Shown here piece by piece: positions 1-7,083 of a stretch of 14,702 nt of DNA. Both the position numbers and the translations under genes were made by a program. This stretch comes from GCA-020344555 sp964548955 (GTDB lineage: Bacteria > Planctomycetota > Phycisphaerae > UBA1845), in NCBI GenBank assembly GCA_964548955.1, contig CAZJTP010000109.1, positions 1-14,702 of the forward strand, written 5' to 3'. Every line of letters starts with the position of its first letter. Positions within the stretch are counted from its first letter, which is position 1. The notes beneath the pieces are model-generated. The model was not told the DNA's origin, searched no databases, and worked only from the letters and a program-made list of their open reading frames with translations.

Positions 1-140
1 TTTGCCAACCGCCCCGGACCCACTGTCGGACATCCAACGGAATAATATCGCCGATCACGAACAGCATCGATCCAAGCAGCTCACACCGGTGTCTTTCGTC
101 CCATCACCTTTTTGCGGGCAAGCTGAAACAGGTGATGACA

Positions 141-929
141 TCACCTTGACGCCGTAATGACATTGAAGAACAGATCAGCCACGATGGCATTACCCTGCTC
201 ACTGAGGTGGTTGCAGTCGACGTAGTTGTCCGGATCGGCGCGGATGAGGTCATCCTCGGCGGCGACGTCGACCAGGATCGCTCCTTGATTGGCTGCGGCA
301 GCCCGGATGTGCTCGTTGAGGCGGGCAACGTATGCATTCGCGTTGACTGCCTGTGGAGGTAACAGAAGATTAAACGGTAGTGCGTCGCACTCGCCGATGC
401 TCTCCCTCAGAAAATAGTATGTGGCCACGTAGACCGAAAGGCCCGCCTCCCGCGCCGCCGCAATGGCCGACTCGATATTGGCCTGGCTCTCGCTTAATTG
501 TCGGGCCAGCTCGTCGGTGATGGGATAGTCGGGATCATCGGGCGAGAATAGAAGAAACCAGTCGTGTTGCGAGATGAACTCGGTGATGTCGTTACCGCCC
601 TCCCAGTACAGCAACACCTCGGCACCGGGATAGATCTCATCGGACAGCAACAGTTCTAGACGGACAAGGCCTTCCTCGCTCGTCTCACCGCTTTTGCCCT
701 CGTTGGCGAACGCCTCGAACGGCTCGCCCAGAAGCGTCCTCAGCATTTCCGGATAGCCGCCCGCAGACTCGTCGGCCGTCGCGGAGTCGCCAAAGGCGAT
801 GTAACGAATGGCTGGGTCAGGCACACGTATCTGAACACAACCGGCTCCGAACAGAGCGATAATGCCAAAAGCGAACACAAATAATCCGCATTGGCGCGAG
901 TTCCCCAATCGCGGCGTCATGTGGTGCAT
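141..929 (-). CDS. SGNH/GDSL-family hydrolase, predicted lipoprotein
   Basis: The 262-residue product begins with a hydrophobic export segment (about residues 14-30) ending in a lipobox, FGAG-C31, so it is probably a lipoprotein exposed outside the inner membrane. The SGNH hydrolase blocks are in order: block I FGDS with the nucleophile Ser49, block II around N76-EGKSGE, block III GGND with Asn113, and block V D238-C-N-H241 as the catalytic Asp/His. This family hydrolyses esters or acetyl groups of lipids, polysaccharides or peptidoglycan; the substrate cannot be read from the sequence. Length is normal for a one-domain member. No Shine-Dalgarno precedes the ATG at 929. A TATAAT at 937-942 sits seven bases upstream, which suggests a leaderless message. 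An ATG three codons in is an alternative start. A short inverted repeat (131-145) overlaps the stop codon but has no T-run. The family call is firm and the substrate is unknown. Confidence 0.86.
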   Translation of the reverse strand: MHHMTPRLGNSRQCGLFVFAFGIIALFGAGCVQIRVPDPAIRYIAFGDSATADESAGGYPEMLRTLLGEPFEAFANEGKSGETSEEGLVRLELLLSDEIYPGAEVLLYWEGGNDITEFISQHDWFLLFSPDDPDYPITDELARQLSESQANIESAIAAAREAGLSVYVATYYFLRESIGECDALPFNLLLPPQAVNANAYVARLNEHIRAAAANQGAILVDVAAEDDLIRADPDNYVDCNHLSEQGNAIVADLFFNVITASR

Positions 930-936
930 GGCGAGG

Positions 937-942
937 ATTATA
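937..942 (-). promoter_or_regulatory. -10 box for a possibly leaderless SGNH hydrolase mRNA
   Basis: On the minus strand a perfect TATAAT lies here, with seven bases between it and the A of the ATG at 929. That places the expected transcription start on the start codon itself. No clear -35 element is seen at the right distance and no Shine-Dalgarno is present between box and gene. The box match is seen directly; promoter activity is inferred. Confidence 0.4.
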
Positions 943-991
943 CCGTCTCGAAATGATCCTGCGCCGAGGTGGGCACAACACTGTTGCCGCT

Positions 992-1252
992 CTATGACCC
1001 GACGGTGAATGTGGTGGTTACCGTCTTGTCGTCGTTCGCGGCCTCCGTCGGATCAGGGGCAATCGGTTGGCAGACGTCGCCGGCAAGCAACTCGTCGAAA
1101 TCGATGTCCGGATTATCTGCTCCAAGCTCGCTTTCCGGTTCCGCCATCGGAGGGCACGCCGATGTTCCGATAACTATCCTACCACGGCAGGCTAGCGTCT
1201 CGACGTTGCCGGCGGGCTTAACCCACCCAGACCTACGAGGAACGGCTAACAA
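992..1252 (-). CDS. doubtful small hypothetical ORF
   Basis: This is an 86-codon open frame on the minus strand, upstream of the SGNH hydrolase and in the same direction. It begins with TTG; the first ATG is at 1147 and would give 51 residues. Neither start has a Shine-Dalgarno. The C-terminal 50 residues are acidic, with Asp/Glu-rich text and two cysteines, and read more like real protein than the basic N-terminal part, so this may be the tail of a decayed secreted protein. I recognise no family. It could also be chance. Confidence 0.18.
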   Translation of the reverse strand: MLAVPRRSGWVKPAGNVETLACRGRIVIGTSACPPMAEPESELGADNPDIDFDELLAGDVCQPIAPDPTEAANDDKTVTTTFTVGS

Positions 1253-1373
1253 GTGGTGGTTTATCGAACGTGGCTTGAAAACGCCAATTGCGTCGGCCGG
1301 TGCGATGTCCCCACCGGGGAGTGCATCCGTCGATTGCCGCTGGGCGTTGTCCGACGCATCTTGACCTGGAACC

Positions 1374-1403
1374 TTGACCTGCGACAGCCAAGTCCGCTAT
1401 ACT
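1374..1403 (+). promoter_or_regulatory. sigma70-like promoter of orphan RNA unit
   Basis: TTGACC (1374-1379) and TATACT (1398-1403) are separated by 18 bases, and each box matches five of six consensus positions. Transcription would begin near 1410 and run toward the terminator at 1680-1721, a span without a sizeable credible gene. The boxes are seen directly; activity is inferred. Confidence 0.5.
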
Positions 1404-1611
1404 GGAAGCGTGGAGTCGGAGGATTCGTTTCCGGTGTGGAATCGGGCATGCCGACGCGGATCGAAAGCTCCACCGGGCGTTCGATGAGTTTCACACATGT
1501 CGGACGTTCGGCGTGCCTGTGTGTGACGATGCGCAGGATGGGTCAGGCCGATGGTTCGGGGGCGACTCCCCCGATGGTCGCGTGGTCCCGTTTCGGAAAA
1601 GGAGGTGATTC

Positions 1612-1641
1612 GTGGTCTATAACATAGGTTGGCTGCCGTAG
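1612..1641 (+). CDS. possible nine-codon leader peptide
   Basis: The start codon is GTG at 1612, six bases after GGAGG. The Shine-Dalgarno is AAAGGAGGTGAT (1598-1609), a 12-base match to the usual 16S rRNA 3' tail, far stronger than those of the neighbouring genes. The peptide reads VVYNIGWLP and stops at 1639-1641. The stop lies inside the first of two small GC hairpins (1632-1646, 1654-1668), which are followed by a terminator (1680-1721). That order recalls attenuation leaders, with one Trp codon and several branched-chain codons, but no biosynthetic gene follows directly. Translation is inferred. Confidence 0.28.
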   Translation: MVYNIGWLP

Positions 1642-1679
1642 GCAGCAGACGGTGCTGCCTTCGGCAGCGGACAAACTTC

Positions 1680-1721
1680 GGCCCGCCCTTCCGTAACCCG
1701 GTTGAGGCGGGCCACTTTTTT
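1680..1721 (+). terminator. Rho-independent terminator of orphan RNA unit
   Basis: GGCCCGCC (1680-1687) pairs perfectly with GGCGGGCC (1706-1713). Six T residues (1716-1721) begin two bases after the stem. The 18-base loop is large but the eight-pair GC stem is strong. It ends whatever starts at 1374-1403. Confidence 0.65.
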
Positions 1722-1869
1722 ACGTGGTCCGCGACCCGACCGGCACCTCGTTCTCGACAAAATCCCGTTTTGCCGGCTAATCGATGTCGAAGAAATGGCA
1801 CACGGGAGCCCCCGGCGCGACTCCAGCGACAGCAAGCCAACAAGTCAACCTGGTGAGCATGAACACGCT

Positions 1870-1918
1870 CGTGCGAGAATCCTTTCTCGCACGAATGGCC
1901 GAGAAGGGATTCTTGGCC
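1870..1918. repeat. two tandem hairpins with a competing long hairpin
   Basis: Hairpin A pairs 1870-1878 with 1885-1893 (nine perfect pairs, loop 1879-1884). Hairpin B pairs 1897-1905 with 1910-1918 (nine pairs, one wobble, four-base loop). The same bases can instead form one hairpin pairing 1874-1888 with 1901-1915 (15 pairs, two of them wobbles) around a 12-base loop, which breaks both A and B. Mutually exclusive folds of this kind are typical of RNA switches, but cruciform DNA or a binding site for a dimer is also possible. It lies between the terminator at 1721 and the start of the transglutaminase gene at 2108. A weak plus-strand promoter, TCGACA (1754-1759) and GCTAAT (1776-1781), could transcribe it. 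Confidence 0.45.
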
Positions 1919-1999
1919 CAGCAAGCTCGGGTCACGATCATCGTCGCACTACTTATGAGACGCGATACTCTGAGGGAACGAGTCGACCGGGCAACGCCG

Positions 2000-2028
2000 T
2001 TGCATGTCCCTAACGATGGGACGATAAT
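2000..2028 (+). promoter_or_regulatory. candidate promoter of the transglutaminase gene
   Basis: TTGCAT (2000-2005) and GATAAT (2023-2028) are 17 bases apart. The start site would be near 2035, giving a leader of about 70 bases before the ATG at 2108, which has its own Shine-Dalgarno. This placement argues against the longer upstream reading frame being translated. Confidence 0.4.
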
Positions 2029-2107
2029 GCCGGGGCAACCGTACAAGCGTCCGAGAAAGATCAAACCATCCAGACGGCCCCTCAACATGCCGGAAAGGAG
2101 AATCATC

Positions 2108-3576
2108 ATGACAACCGCGATCAACCGTGCTTTGTATGTTGTGCTACCCGCCATCTTTGTCGCTATGACCGGGTCGGTTCGGGCTGCTCCGGGGGATGTG
2201 AAGGCCACGTTTGACGCCCCATGCAAATACCCGTCCGGATTGGCAACCGATGGACGGCATCTGTTCGTGGCCGACTGGCGAAGCGCAAAGATTCACGCGA
2301 TCAGCCGCTCGGACGGGAAGGTCTTCCGCTCCTGGGATGCGCCGACGCTGAAGCCTCACGGGCTGACGTACGCCGAAGGCAAGCTCATCATCTCCGACGA
2401 TCACACCGGGGGCGTATATACGCTCAACCTCGATAGCGGTGTTGTGGAGAACACCTTCCAAGCACCGGCCTCGAGGGCGGCTGGGCTGGCCTACGCCGAC
2501 GGAACGCTGTTCATTCTCACCGGGGGCAAGATCTACAAAGTACTTCCGGACGACGGGACGATCCTCGGCTACTTCGACGTACCAAACCGATCGTGCCGGT
2601 GCCTCACTCATGACGGCAAATACCTCTGGGTCAGCGACCGGATCAAGGACGAGATCTACATGGTCGATTCCGAAGGCGGGAAGGTCCTGGGTATTCTCAA
2701 GGCACCGGGACCGTATCCAGCCGGAGTCACCTGGCTCGACGGGCATTTGTGGAACGTCGACTTCCAAACCCGCAAGCTCTACCAGCTTGTCATCAAGGAC
2801 GCACAACCATACACGCTGTCGGATACGAGGCGCGCGAGGGTCGAATACTTCTGGGCCCTTAACAACTACGGTCCTGGTGAGGTCACCGGTTTATCACTCA
2901 ACATTGCCCTGCCAATGGAGCTGCCTAATCAGAAGTTGCTGACTGACTTCACATTTTCGAGCCACCCGTCCGAAATCGTCCAGGACCGCTGGGATCAGCG
3001 TTGCGCCCTTTTTGACTTTGGCCGTGTGGCTACCGGTACCAAGACCACACTGACCTACTCCGTCAACACGGAGGTTTCCGCCATTCGATACCTGATCATC
3101 CCGGATACTACGGGCACGTTGGATGACATTCCAAGCAAGATTCGCAAGGAATACACGGTCGACGGCTCGCGTTACCGGATCAACAGCCCATATATTCAGG
3201 AGACGATCAAAAAGGTTGTCGGTGATGAGAAGAATCCCTACTGGATCGCGCGGAAGATCTATGACTTCATCATCGACCGTCTCGAGTATGAGATGATCGG
3301 CGGTTGGGATATCCCCGAAGTGGTTCTTAAGCGCGGTAGCGGTTCGTGCTCGGAGTACACGTATACGTTCGTGACTCTCTGTCGAGCGGCCGGTTTACCT
3401 GCCCGCTATCAGGGTAGCATCGTCGTCCGCAGTGACGACGCCAGCATCGACGAGGCGTTTCATCGCTGGGCACAGATATACTTGCCGAACTACGGCTGGG
3501 TGCCGGTGGACGCCAATCGAGGGGATGGGAAGACGCCGGCCGACCAGGCGCACGGATTTGGCGAACTCAGCAATCG
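2108..3576 (+). CDS. secreted beta-propeller/transglutaminase-like protein, 3' end lost in gap
   Basis: The start is the ATG at 2108, behind GGAAAGGAG and opening a clear signal peptide (residues 1-26, cleavage after VRA). An open frame continues upstream to 1784, but that part has no ribosome site and no protein-like character. Residues about 39-230 are five propeller-like units of the NHL/SMP-30/YncE type, with recurring G-L-x-x-DG-x-x-L/V-x-V-x-D text and blade ends such as KAPGPYPAGV. Residues about 240-330 look like a beta-sandwich linker. Residues 350-475 are a transglutaminase-like cysteine-protease fold with all three catalytic positions: Cys414 in GSGSCSEY, His452 in FHRWAQIYLP and Asp468 in PVDANRGD. 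Such proteins act outside the cytoplasm as peptidases or cross-linking enzymes; the propeller may bind a partner. After residue 489 the sequence enters the N run, so the C-terminus is unknown. Confidence 0.85.
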
Positions 3577-3676
3577 NNNNNNNNNNNNNNNNNNNNNNNN
3601 NNNNNNNNNNNNNNNNNNNNNNNNNNNNNNNNNNNNNNNNNNNNNNNNNNNNNNNNNNNNNNNNNNNNNNNNNNNN
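3577..3676. other. assembly gap (100 N)
   Basis: A run of exactly 100 N joins two contigs. That is a conventional placeholder length, so the true distance is unknown. The reading frame happens to stay open across the Ns, which has about a one-in-three chance of happening by accident. The domains on the two sides belong to different families, so a start, a stop or more than one gene may be missing here. Confidence 0.97.
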
Positions 3677-4036
3677 GACGGGGTCGATCACTACAAGCCA
3701 AAGGACAACCGTCTGGATCGGCATTTGGACGGTGATCTGCGCCGTCCGTTGCAGTTGGCGGCACTCGATCAGGATGCCGTCGGGAACGCCGGTGCTGTCG
3801 TCGTGATTGCCGCTGTCGAGGAAAGGACCGCTCGCAAATACTCAGAGCGGGCCGAGCGGTACTGCTTCATGGAAGCCGGCCACGTCGGTCAGAACATCCT
3901 TCTGCAGGCAACGGCTTTGGACCTCGCGGGAGTCCCTGTCGGAGCTTTCGAGGATGATAAGGCGGCCGCGGTGCTGAAACTGCCGAGCAATCAGCGCGTG
4001 CTCTATCTGCTCCCGATCGGTCATCCGGGCGGTTAG
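3677..4036 (+). CDS. SagB-type nitroreductase family protein, C-terminal part
   Basis: The 119 residues after the gap match the C-terminal half of SagB/ThcOx-type FMN-dependent nitroreductases as I know the family. Visible are a GDLRRPLQLAAL-like helix, the stretch EERTARKYSERAERYCFMEA, then GHVGQNILLQATALDL, the flavin-site-like GVPVGAF, and a closing YLLPIGHP. In this family some members dehydrogenate azolines in peptide natural products and many stand alone with unknown substrates. The N-terminal half, with the rest of the flavin site, must lie in or beyond the gap. The stop at 4034-4036 is 28 bases from the stop of the convergent lipoprotein gene. I read this as a gene separate from the transglutaminase, not as a fused domain. 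No cyclodehydratase or precursor peptide is visible in the window. Confidence 0.78.
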   Translation, partial: DGVDHYKPKDNRLDRHLDGDLRRPLQLAALDQDAVGNAGAVVVIAAVEERTARKYSERAERYCFMEAGHVGQNILLQATALDLAGVPVGAFEDDKAAAVLKLPSNQRVLYLLPIGHPGG

Positions 4037-4037
4037 G

Positions 4038-4068
4038 GTAAGACCGCGTAAGCGTTGGGGAGTCTTAC
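4038..4068. terminator. weak inverted repeat between convergent genes
   Basis: GTAAGAC (4038-4044) and GTCTTAC (4062-4068) form a seven-pair stem with a 17-base loop between two converging genes, overlapping the stop codon of the minus-strand one. There is no T-run on either strand, so it is at best a poor bidirectional terminator. Confidence 0.2.
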
Positions 4069-4910
4069 GGGTTGTTCGGCTGGGTCGATTGCCCGCCGCT
4101 GGTTAACTCGCGGATGCGTCGCGTGGCGAAGCGGAGGTTGCCCTTGTGGGCGGTCTCATGCTGGGATGCAGCCTGGTATAGCTCCAAGGCCCGATCCCGG
4201 TCGTGAAGGCGATAATCGTACACGACGGCGGCCTGAAATCGGGCCGGATGAGGCGTCTGAGGATTCCAGGTATACGCCCGTTCATACCACCGCACGGCAA
4301 TGAGCTCCTGACCGGGCATATACTCCTTATGAATCTCGCCCAAGAAGAACGCGGCGTCGTCGATTTTGTCACTGGCCGGGTACCGCTGGATGATCTCACG
4401 AAACACACCGGCAGCCTCGATCATCCGGTCTCTGCGATACAGTCCCGGCACATCGTGTCCGCCGCGCCGCATCAGACCGCTAGCCTCATCGTAGAGCGCG
4501 TCGGCTTCACCGATTTCTTCCGTCGGTCGCAACACGTCTGAGGCCACTTCAGCATCTAGCAAATAGTAAGAGGCCTTGACGCCGCGCAGCCCCTGCAACT
4601 CAAGCGCCGCCCAGCCTTGCTTCGCGGTGTACCCGTGAAATTCGTAATAATCGTGGAGCCGTTGCAAGGTGTGGTGGTACTGCTTGCGGTGATCCACGAG
4701 CGCCTCGACGAGATCGACTTCCCGCGCGTCTGCGATGGCGATGTCGATTCCCTCGCCGGCCCGGACAAGCCGGGCTGGGGTCGTTGACGCTCCAGGTTCA
4801 GCCGGCCACTGCGACCGCGCCCCTCGACCCTCGACATTGCAACCGGCCACACCTACTGCAACGCACACAGACAACGCTAGTACATTCACGCCCTTGGTTA
4901 TGCCGAACAT
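4065..4910 (-). CDS. predicted lipoprotein with TPR-like helical repeats
   Basis: The start ATG is preceded by AAGGAGAGG five bases or fewer upstream. The signal peptide ends in a lipobox VAG-C24, so the product should be lipid-anchored. Residues about 50-150 are helical, with many His, Tyr and Glu residues. Residues 155-270 read as two or three tetratricopeptide-like units, for example around AAGVFREIIQRYPAS, DDAAFFLGEIH, AVRWYERAYTWNP and RALELYQAASQ. This resembles the repeat part of BamD/YbgF-like outer-membrane assembly lipoproteins, but the length and N-terminal half do not let me call it BamD. Its role is probably protein-protein contact in the envelope. A promoter candidate lies at 4962-4990, so it is likely transcribed apart from ispD. 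It converges on the nitroreductase gene. Confidence 0.82.
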   Translation of the reverse strand: MFGITKGVNVLALSVCVAVGVAGCNVEGRGARSQWPAEPGASTTPARLVRAGEGIDIAIADAREVDLVEALVDHRKQYHHTLQRLHDYYEFHGYTAKQGWAALELQGLRGVKASYYLLDAEVASDVLRPTEEIGEADALYDEASGLMRRGGHDVPGLYRRDRMIEAAGVFREIIQRYPASDKIDDAAFFLGEIHKEYMPGQELIAVRWYERAYTWNPQTPHPARFQAAVVYDYRLHDRDRALELYQAASQHETAHKGNLRFATRRIRELTSGGQSTQPNNP

Positions 4911-4961
4911 GGCCTCTCCTTGGCTGTAAAGTTATGGGCTTCTCATCTTCTCCTCACCACT

Positions 4962-4990
4962 ATTCCAGCACCACCGGCAGGTGTCGTCAA
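4962..4990 (-). promoter_or_regulatory. candidate promoter of the TPR-like lipoprotein gene
   Basis: Read on the minus strand, TTGACG (4985-4990) and TGGAAT (4962-4967) are 17 bases apart. Transcription would start near 4955, some 45 bases upstream of the ATG at 4910. The -35 box is strong and the -10 box is moderate. Confidence 0.4.
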
Positions 4991-5010
4991 GACGCCGCCG
5001 CCGCGGGATA

Positions 5011-5745
5011 TTACCACTGTGCCTCCTCGAACGCACTCATCCGAGGGGCCGCTTTGGCCGGCTGTGCCTTGAGAATCGCACTGGCAAGCGTCATATCCCC
5101 TTTCGTCGTGATTTTGATGTTCGTCGGGGTGGATTTCACCACCGCCACGGGGTGACCCGCCAGCTCAACAAGCTGAGCGTCATCGGTAATCTCTTCCTTG
5201 ATCTCGCCCAGGCGGGCGTAAGCATCAAGAAGCAGATCCTTTCGAAACACTTGCGGCGTCTGGGCCTCGTAGAGCCCGGCACGCAACTCCGTGCCCTCAA
5301 CGACCATCGATTCCGCAACGCGCTTGACCGTCCCGGTGATCGGCGCAGCCGGAATGGCCGCCCCCGCCTTGACCGCTTCGGCGAAAACCTCATTGATCAT
5401 CTCGGTCGTCACGCACGCCCGGGAGGCGTCGTGGACGGCCACAAACTCCGCATCATCCGATACGATCTTCAGTGCGGCGGCCACCGTGTCACATCGCCTG
5501 TCTCCACCCTCCACGAGCTTTACCCCCATAAAGCCCAGGTTGGCTGCGTACTTGGACTTCATTGTGCCCATATCCTCAGGTGCGATGGCCAGGATGGTCT
5601 GGCAAACGTCCGGGCGGGTCACAAAATGTTCGACCGAACGGAGGAAGACGGGACGCCCGTCCAGCTTTGCGAACGTTTTCTTCTCCACCCCGCCAAACCG
5701 CTCAGCTTTCCCCGCCGCTGCAATGATGACCGAGAACTTCGACAT
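5011..5745 (-). CDS. ispD: 2-C-methyl-D-erythritol 4-phosphate cytidylyltransferase
   Basis: IspD joins CTP and methylerythritol 4-phosphate to give CDP-methylerythritol, the third step of the non-mevalonate isoprenoid pathway, in the cytoplasm. The 244 residues show the family signatures in order: the nucleotide loop IIAAAGKAERFGG (residues 7-19) followed by Lys23, GGDRRCDTV (80-88), VHDASRACV (104-112), PITGTVKRV (135-143), AQTPQVF (161-167), and EITDDAQLVE (185-194). Length is normal for a single-function enzyme, with no fused IspF domain. The ATG at 5745 is preceded by AGGGAG about ten bases upstream. It lies 126 bases downstream of the YacL-like gene on the same strand, as in Firmicutes, so the two are probably co-transcribed. 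IspF is not visible in the window. Confidence 0.95.
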   Translation of the reverse strand: MSKFSVIIAAAGKAERFGGVEKKTFAKLDGRPVFLRSVEHFVTRPDVCQTILAIAPEDMGTMKSKYAANLGFMGVKLVEGGDRRCDTVAAALKIVSDDAEFVAVHDASRACVTTEMINEVFAEAVKAGAAIPAAPITGTVKRVAESMVVEGTELRAGLYEAQTPQVFRKDLLLDAYARLGEIKEEITDDAQLVELAGHPVAVVKSTPTNIKITTKGDMTLASAILKAQPAKAAPRMSAFEEAQW

Positions 5746-5871
5746 CCCGTTGCACTCTCCCTACGCGAGCAGGCGATCAACCACACGCCCTATTGGTTGC
5801 GAGGGCCCATATCTCATATATACCGCCGGGCATGCCTCGCCGCCTCTCAATTGTACCAGCAACGTTTCGGA

Positions 5872-7026
5872 TCAACTCTTGTCCAATGCTTTTGACCGCC
5901 GCCGTTCCGGTGCGGCCGGCGAGTTATCCAGTCGTCCAAAGATCATCCGCCCGGCCGACGTCTGCAATACGCTCGTGACCGTCAAATGGACAACCTCGCC
6001 AATGCGGTCTCGGGCACCCTCAGCTACGACCATCGTCCCGTCATCGAGGTAACCGACACCTTGCCCGACCTCTTCGCCCCGTTTGATAACTTTGACTTCG
6101 AGGGATTCGCCGGGCAGCACGACCGGCTTCATGGCGTTTGACAGATCGTTGATGTTAATAACGGCGACCCCGCGGAGTTGCGCAATCTTGTTGAGGTTGT
6201 AATCGTTGGTAACAACCTTGCCACCCAGTTGTAGCGCGAGGTCAACCAACATCTCGTCGACACCGGCGTTCTCCGCGCTGCGTTCCGGCACGGTGTCCAG
6301 AATACGAATGCCGATGTTCTCGTTGCTCTGGAGTTTGTTGAGCATGTCCAAACCGCGCCGCCCGCGGATGCGTTTCAGCTTGTCCGAACTGTCCGCGATC
6401 GTCTGCAGCTCCTGCAGGACGAAGCGTGGAACGACCAGCTCTGATTCGATGATGCGCGTGTCGGCTATATCGGCGATCCGACCGTCCACGATCACGGACG
6501 TATCCAACACCATCGGGCGAGTGCCCTTCGTCTCCTTCACGAATTCAACATACGGAATCACGAACCGAACATCGTCCTTCGTCTGGAGGATGAAGCTTAC
6601 GGCCAGGTAACAGCAGACCACGCCGATACCGAGCTTTATCGCGCTTACGATGGAGGCCTGGGAGTCGGTCAACTCACCGGGAACGTTGGCCGCCACCAGA
6701 AGATTGATGATGAGCGACAGACCATAGGCCACGACCATTCCCCCGACCAGCCCGAAGAACAGACCCGATATGGCCGTCAGCGATTTCCGTGGAATGAAGA
6801 AGACGTCCACCGCAACCATGATGACGGCGACGACGACGAATCCACCGACAATGAACAGGCCCTGTCCGGCCAACGGGCCGGTTGCGATCCGCGGATCGGA
6901 CGCCAGGCTCCATCCCACCGCTCCCAGCGCCAATACGAAGATGACCCGCAACACGTGCGTGAACATCTCTCCGGGGCCGGCACCGATGTCCGGCGGCCCG
7001 AGGGATTGTGATGGCCTTGATCGCAT
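5872..7026 (-). CDS. YacL-like membrane protein with PIN and TRAM domains
   Basis: From the ATG at 7026 the product has 384 residues. Four membrane segments lie at about 23-43, 57-77, 83-111 and 126-147. They are followed by a PIN nuclease-like domain (about 171-288) opening with VLDTSVIVDGR, with acidic positions Asp175, Glu206 (LQELQTIADSS) and Asp275 (VTNDYNLN). A C-terminal TRAM RNA-binding domain (about 303-366) contains GQGVGYLDDGTMVV. This is the architecture of Bacillus YacL, a membrane protein of unclear role, probably RNA-directed. The frame extends to a GTG at 7092, but the promoter at 7084-7111 would start transcription below that, so 7026 (AGGA eight bases upstream) is preferred. 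An ATG at 6966 directly before the first membrane segment is also possible. ispD follows on the same strand. Confidence 0.9.
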   Translation of the reverse strand: MRSRPSQSLGPPDIGAGPGEMFTHVLRVIFVLALGAVGWSLASDPRIATGPLAGQGLFIVGGFVVVAVIMVAVDVFFIPRKSLTAISGLFFGLVGGMVVAYGLSLIINLLVAANVPGELTDSQASIVSAIKLGIGVVCCYLAVSFILQTKDDVRFVIPYVEFVKETKGTRPMVLDTSVIVDGRIADIADTRIIESELVVPRFVLQELQTIADSSDKLKRIRGRRGLDMLNKLQSNENIGIRILDTVPERSAENAGVDEMLVDLALQLGGKVVTNDYNLNKIAQLRGVAVININDLSNAMKPVVLPGESLEVKVIKRGEEVGQGVGYLDDGTMVVAEGARDRIGEVVHLTVTSVLQTSAGRMIFGRLDNSPAAPERRRSKALDKS

Positions 7027-7083
7027 GTTGAGAATCCTATGCGGCTGCCTCACATTGCGGGAGCAATGCGTGCGGCCAGCGTG

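Larger units (their letters stand above)
1410..1721 (+). ncRNA. candidate structured RNA or leader transcript, about 310 nt
   Basis: A promoter at 1374-1403 and an intrinsic terminator at 1680-1721 frame a stretch with no convincing long ORF. Between them I can pair several stems by eye: 1461-1465 with 1480-1484, 1491-1497 with 1520-1526 (seven pairs), 1556-1562 with 1568-1574 (seven pairs), 1632-1637 with 1641-1646, and 1654-1659 with 1663-1668 (six pairs each with three-base loops), then the terminator stem. A very strong Shine-Dalgarno (1598-1609) and a nine-codon ORF lie in the middle. It does not show the conserved parts I know of RNase P RNA, tmRNA or SRP RNA. It could be a regulatory RNA, an attenuator leader whose downstream gene is not adjacent, or a decayed gene with its signals kept. 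No Rfam search was possible. Confidence 0.35.

Noticed and set aside
1..67. Minus-strand frame from an ATG at 67 to the left edge (22 codons), and a plus-strand frame open from base 2 to a stop at 155-157
   Set aside because: Both are short, touch the window edge and show no recognisable motif or convincing ribosome site. They overlap each other, so at most one could be real.
131..145. Six-pair inverted repeat overlapping the SGNH stop codon as a terminator
   Set aside because: No T-run follows on the minus strand and the stem is short.
1621..1721. Repeated hairpins as a CRISPR array or integron attachment site
   Set aside because: There are only two hairpins, eight bases apart, without spacer periodicity, and no cas or integrase gene is in the window.
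1784..2107. N-terminal extension of the transglutaminase gene
   Set aside because: It has no ribosome site and no protein-like character, and it would bury the clear signal peptide that starts at 2108 behind GGAAAGGAG.
4203..4541. Long plus-strand frame opposite the TPR-like lipoprotein
   Set aside because: It is a shadow of the minus-strand gene, which has a signal peptide, lipobox and good ribosome site.
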